From the NCBI GenBank assembly GCA_024196135.1, contig JAMQCK010001276.1:1-10092 (forward strand): a DNA stretch of 10,092 bases, in the 5' to 3' direction. Shown one piece after another: positions 8,409 to 10,092 of the stretch. A program made the translations under genes and the position numbers. The notes under the pieces were generated by a model. It saw nothing but the letters and a program-made list of their open reading frames with translations, was not told the DNA's origin and did no database searches. Positions within the stretch are counted from its first letter, which is position 1. Each line of letters begins with the position of its first letter. This DNA is from Pleurotus ostreatus/Saccharomyces cerevisiae fusant. Its lineage: Eukaryota; Opisthokonta.

Positions 8409-8588
8409 GAAAGTCCTGCATAGCACAAAGCAGCCAAGTGCGCATCTATCGTCGTAGCACTCTCAAGCGAAGGGCGAAGGTTTCGAGAGAGTTTATTCAT
8501 CGGCCTTGCGGAAGGACGTGAGTGGTGGTCGCTGTCAAGAAGTTGAACCGTGCGAACCCCCCGGCGCTTGCCGTCGTGCTAGCTTCGG

Positions 8589-8602
8589 TCGGCCCGGGCC
8601 GA
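8589..8602. promoter_or_regulatory. Perfect 14-bp palindrome containing CGG-N6-CCG
   Basis: TCGGCCCGGGCCGA is perfectly self-complementary and ends 34 bp before the GH92 ATG. Inverted CGG triplets six bases apart are the type of site bound by Zn2Cys6 fungal activators (Ppr1-like spacing). It could instead be a hairpin in the 5' leader, given how close it is to the start codon. Confidence 0.3.
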
Positions 8603-8636
8603 AGACAGGTTCTCCAGTCCTTCCCCGCATTGGTTC

Positions 8637-10092
8637 ATGTCGTTCAGGCTGAAGGCTTTCTTGTTACTTTTACCCTCCATCCATGCGGCTACACTCCCTC
8701 CTGAATTCGCAGATCCTCCGTCTCCCCAAGTCGATCATGTCAACCCGCTCATAGGGAATGGTGGCGACACGCCAAACGGTTCAGGCGGCATGATTCCCTC
8801 CACCGCGCCACCCTTCGCCATGACGCGCTGGGTCGCGCAGACGCGCGAGAACTACGTGTCTATGACTCCGTACAACTCTACGGATGATTCGGTACATGGC
8901 TTCCAGGGCACCCACCAGCCCGCGATCTGGATGGGCGAGAGCGGGAATGTGGTCGTCGTGCCAGGCTCTGGGGATGTGAAGTCTCGGTTCAAGGATCGTG
9001 GAATGAAGTTCATCGAGCGGGAGACACGAGAAGTGCTTAGTCCAAGCTACTACGCCGCTGATCTGGACCTGAATGGGGGAGTATTGAAGGCGGAACAAAG
9101 CGCAAGTAAGTACCATTGCCAGAGACCGCGTTTTCGCAAGCTAACCTCAATCGTCGTATTCAAGCGTCGCGTGTCGGTCATCTACGATTCACTTTTGACA
9201 CCGAGACCTCGCAAGACCCATACGTCCTCGTTGAGGCGTCGCGTCCATCCATCATCACGTCCACACCAACGAACGTGACTTACCCAGAGGGTCAGGCAAC
9301 AGTCGACGCTTCACGTCGCCAGATTACAGGCTACAATGCCGAGCGCCAGGACTGGATTATCGACCCCGTCTCTATTCACGAAGCCGCTAGCGGATTCAAG
9401 GGCTACTTCTGCGCGCGCTTCGACCGCGACTTCGCCTCTTATGGACTCGTACAAAACGGTACAACGCTGTCGGAGGACACGGTGCAGGTTCAAGGCCCAC
9501 TCGTCTCCGCGTACGCCCGCTTCGCTCCAGAGGAAGGCAACGATGGAAGCCTGGTAGTGAATGTCCGTGTCGGCGCGTCGTTCATTTCGACGGAGCAAGC
9601 ATGCAAGAACGTCGACAACGAGATACCAGACGGGACGACTCTGGAGGATACTGCGCGCAAGACGAGGTCTTCTTGGGCTGAGAAACTCGGACGAATTGAC
9701 ATCGAGGGGGCGAAGAACGATGATGACCTGGCTGTCTTCTATACAGCGGCCTTCCATGCTCTGCAGGTTCGTCGCACGTCGCTTGTTGTTCACGCTCACT
9801 CAGGCCTTGGCGATTCAGTACCCCTACGAGCAAGACGAGGACGGCAAGTACTACTCCGGTTACGACGACAGCGTGCATGAGGGCGTCTCGTACGATGGAT
9901 ACTCTATTTGGGTAGGGCATGCGTGCGTCTGGTATGAATTGCAACTGACTCGTATTTAGGATGTCTACCGCGCACACTGGGCATGGCTCATCCTTATGGC
10001 TCCGGAGCGCGTGCCAGGGATGATCACAAGCATGCTGAATGATTACCGCGAAGTAAGTCTCGCCAAACAAAGCCTTAACCTTCCGCTAATCA
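8637..10092 (+). CDS. Secreted GH92 alpha-1,2-mannosidase-like protein (3' partial)
   Basis: Glycoside hydrolase family 92 enzymes release terminal alpha-mannose from N-glycans and mannans. My exons are 8637-9105, 9165-9766, 9819-9911 and 9960-10052, with introns of 59, 52 and 48 nt. A donor GTAAGT at 10053 opens a further intron that leaves the window. The 419 residues seen are about half of a usual GH92 protein. MSFRLKAFLLLLPSIHA is a signal peptide, so the protein is probably secreted. Family stretches are VNPLIGNGGDTPNGSGGMIP, APPFAMTRW, GFQGTHQPAIWMGESG, AFYTAAFHALQ, YPYEQDEDGKYYSGYDDSVH, DGYSIWDVYRAHWAWLILM and PERVPGMI. The N-terminal beta-sandwich domain is complete and the (alpha/alpha)6 catalytic domain begins in exon 2 and runs off the end. 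For intron 2 an earlier AG at 9803 is open, but the acceptor at 9818 restores the family sequence HALQYPYEQ. Confidence 0.92.

Larger units (their letters stand above)
7769..8636. other. Divergent promoter region between FAD monooxygenase and GH92 mannosidase
   Basis: This holds the upstream DNA of both flanking genes. On the left is a TATA-like box for the monooxygenase; in the middle is the retroposon-like insertion at 8129-8408; on the right is a GC palindrome just before the mannosidase ATG. I found no protein gene here. Confidence 0.6.

Noticed and set aside
8169..8445. Minus-strand open frames of 85 codons across the insertion
   Set aside because: They start outside the inserted body or lack family features, and two frames are open equally, so neither is favoured as coding.
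5728..10092. Secondary-metabolite or catabolic gene cluster built round the monooxygenase
   Set aside because: The neighbours are an N-glycan-type mannosidase and a small membrane protein. No backbone synthase, P450, transporter or pathway regulator is visible.

Overview
The window looks like nuclear DNA of a filamentous fungus, most likely a mushroom-forming basidiomycete (Agaricomycetes). The protein-coding genes I can reconstruct are split by many short GT-AG introns, mostly 48-61 nt, with CTRAY-like branch sites just before the acceptor. Intergenic spacing is tight and genes occur on both strands. The proteins are fungal types. No bacterial operon, CRISPR, rRNA or tRNA feature is apparent. 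All gene models below come from reading splice junctions by eye and matching remembered protein families. No database search was run.

Layout from left to right: (1) the 3' part of a threonine-type (Ntn) asparaginase / isoaspartyl peptidase gene on + (1-1232, start outside the window); (2) a convergent six-exon short-chain dehydrogenase/reductase gene on - (1388-2439) whose cofactor and catalytic motifs are largely lost although frame and splice sites are intact; (3) ribosomal protein eS24 on - (3114-3754), with an ATG-only coding exon and a probable 5'-UTR intron; (4) a small three-helix membrane protein of the UPF0132/DUF4870 (Tic20-like) type on + (4523-5317); (5) a short unexplained coding-like stretch on - (5407-5658); (6) a nine-exon FAD-dependent phenol-hydroxylase-like monooxygenase on - (5728-7768); (7) a divergent promoter region that carries a roughly 240-nt insertion ending in a 15-nt A-tract and flanked by perfect 13-bp direct repeats, the signature of LINE-type retroposition; (8) the 5' part of a secreted GH92 alpha-mannosidase gene on + (8637 to beyond the window end).

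The genes do not form an obvious pathway or biosynthetic cluster. eS24 and the membrane protein are housekeeping-like. The monooxygenase (aromatic hydroxylation) and the secreted mannosidase (mannoside trimming) would suit a saprotrophic or wood-associated lifestyle, but that is inference. The most notable discoveries are the retroposed insertion at 8129-8408 and the apparently non-catalytic SDR.
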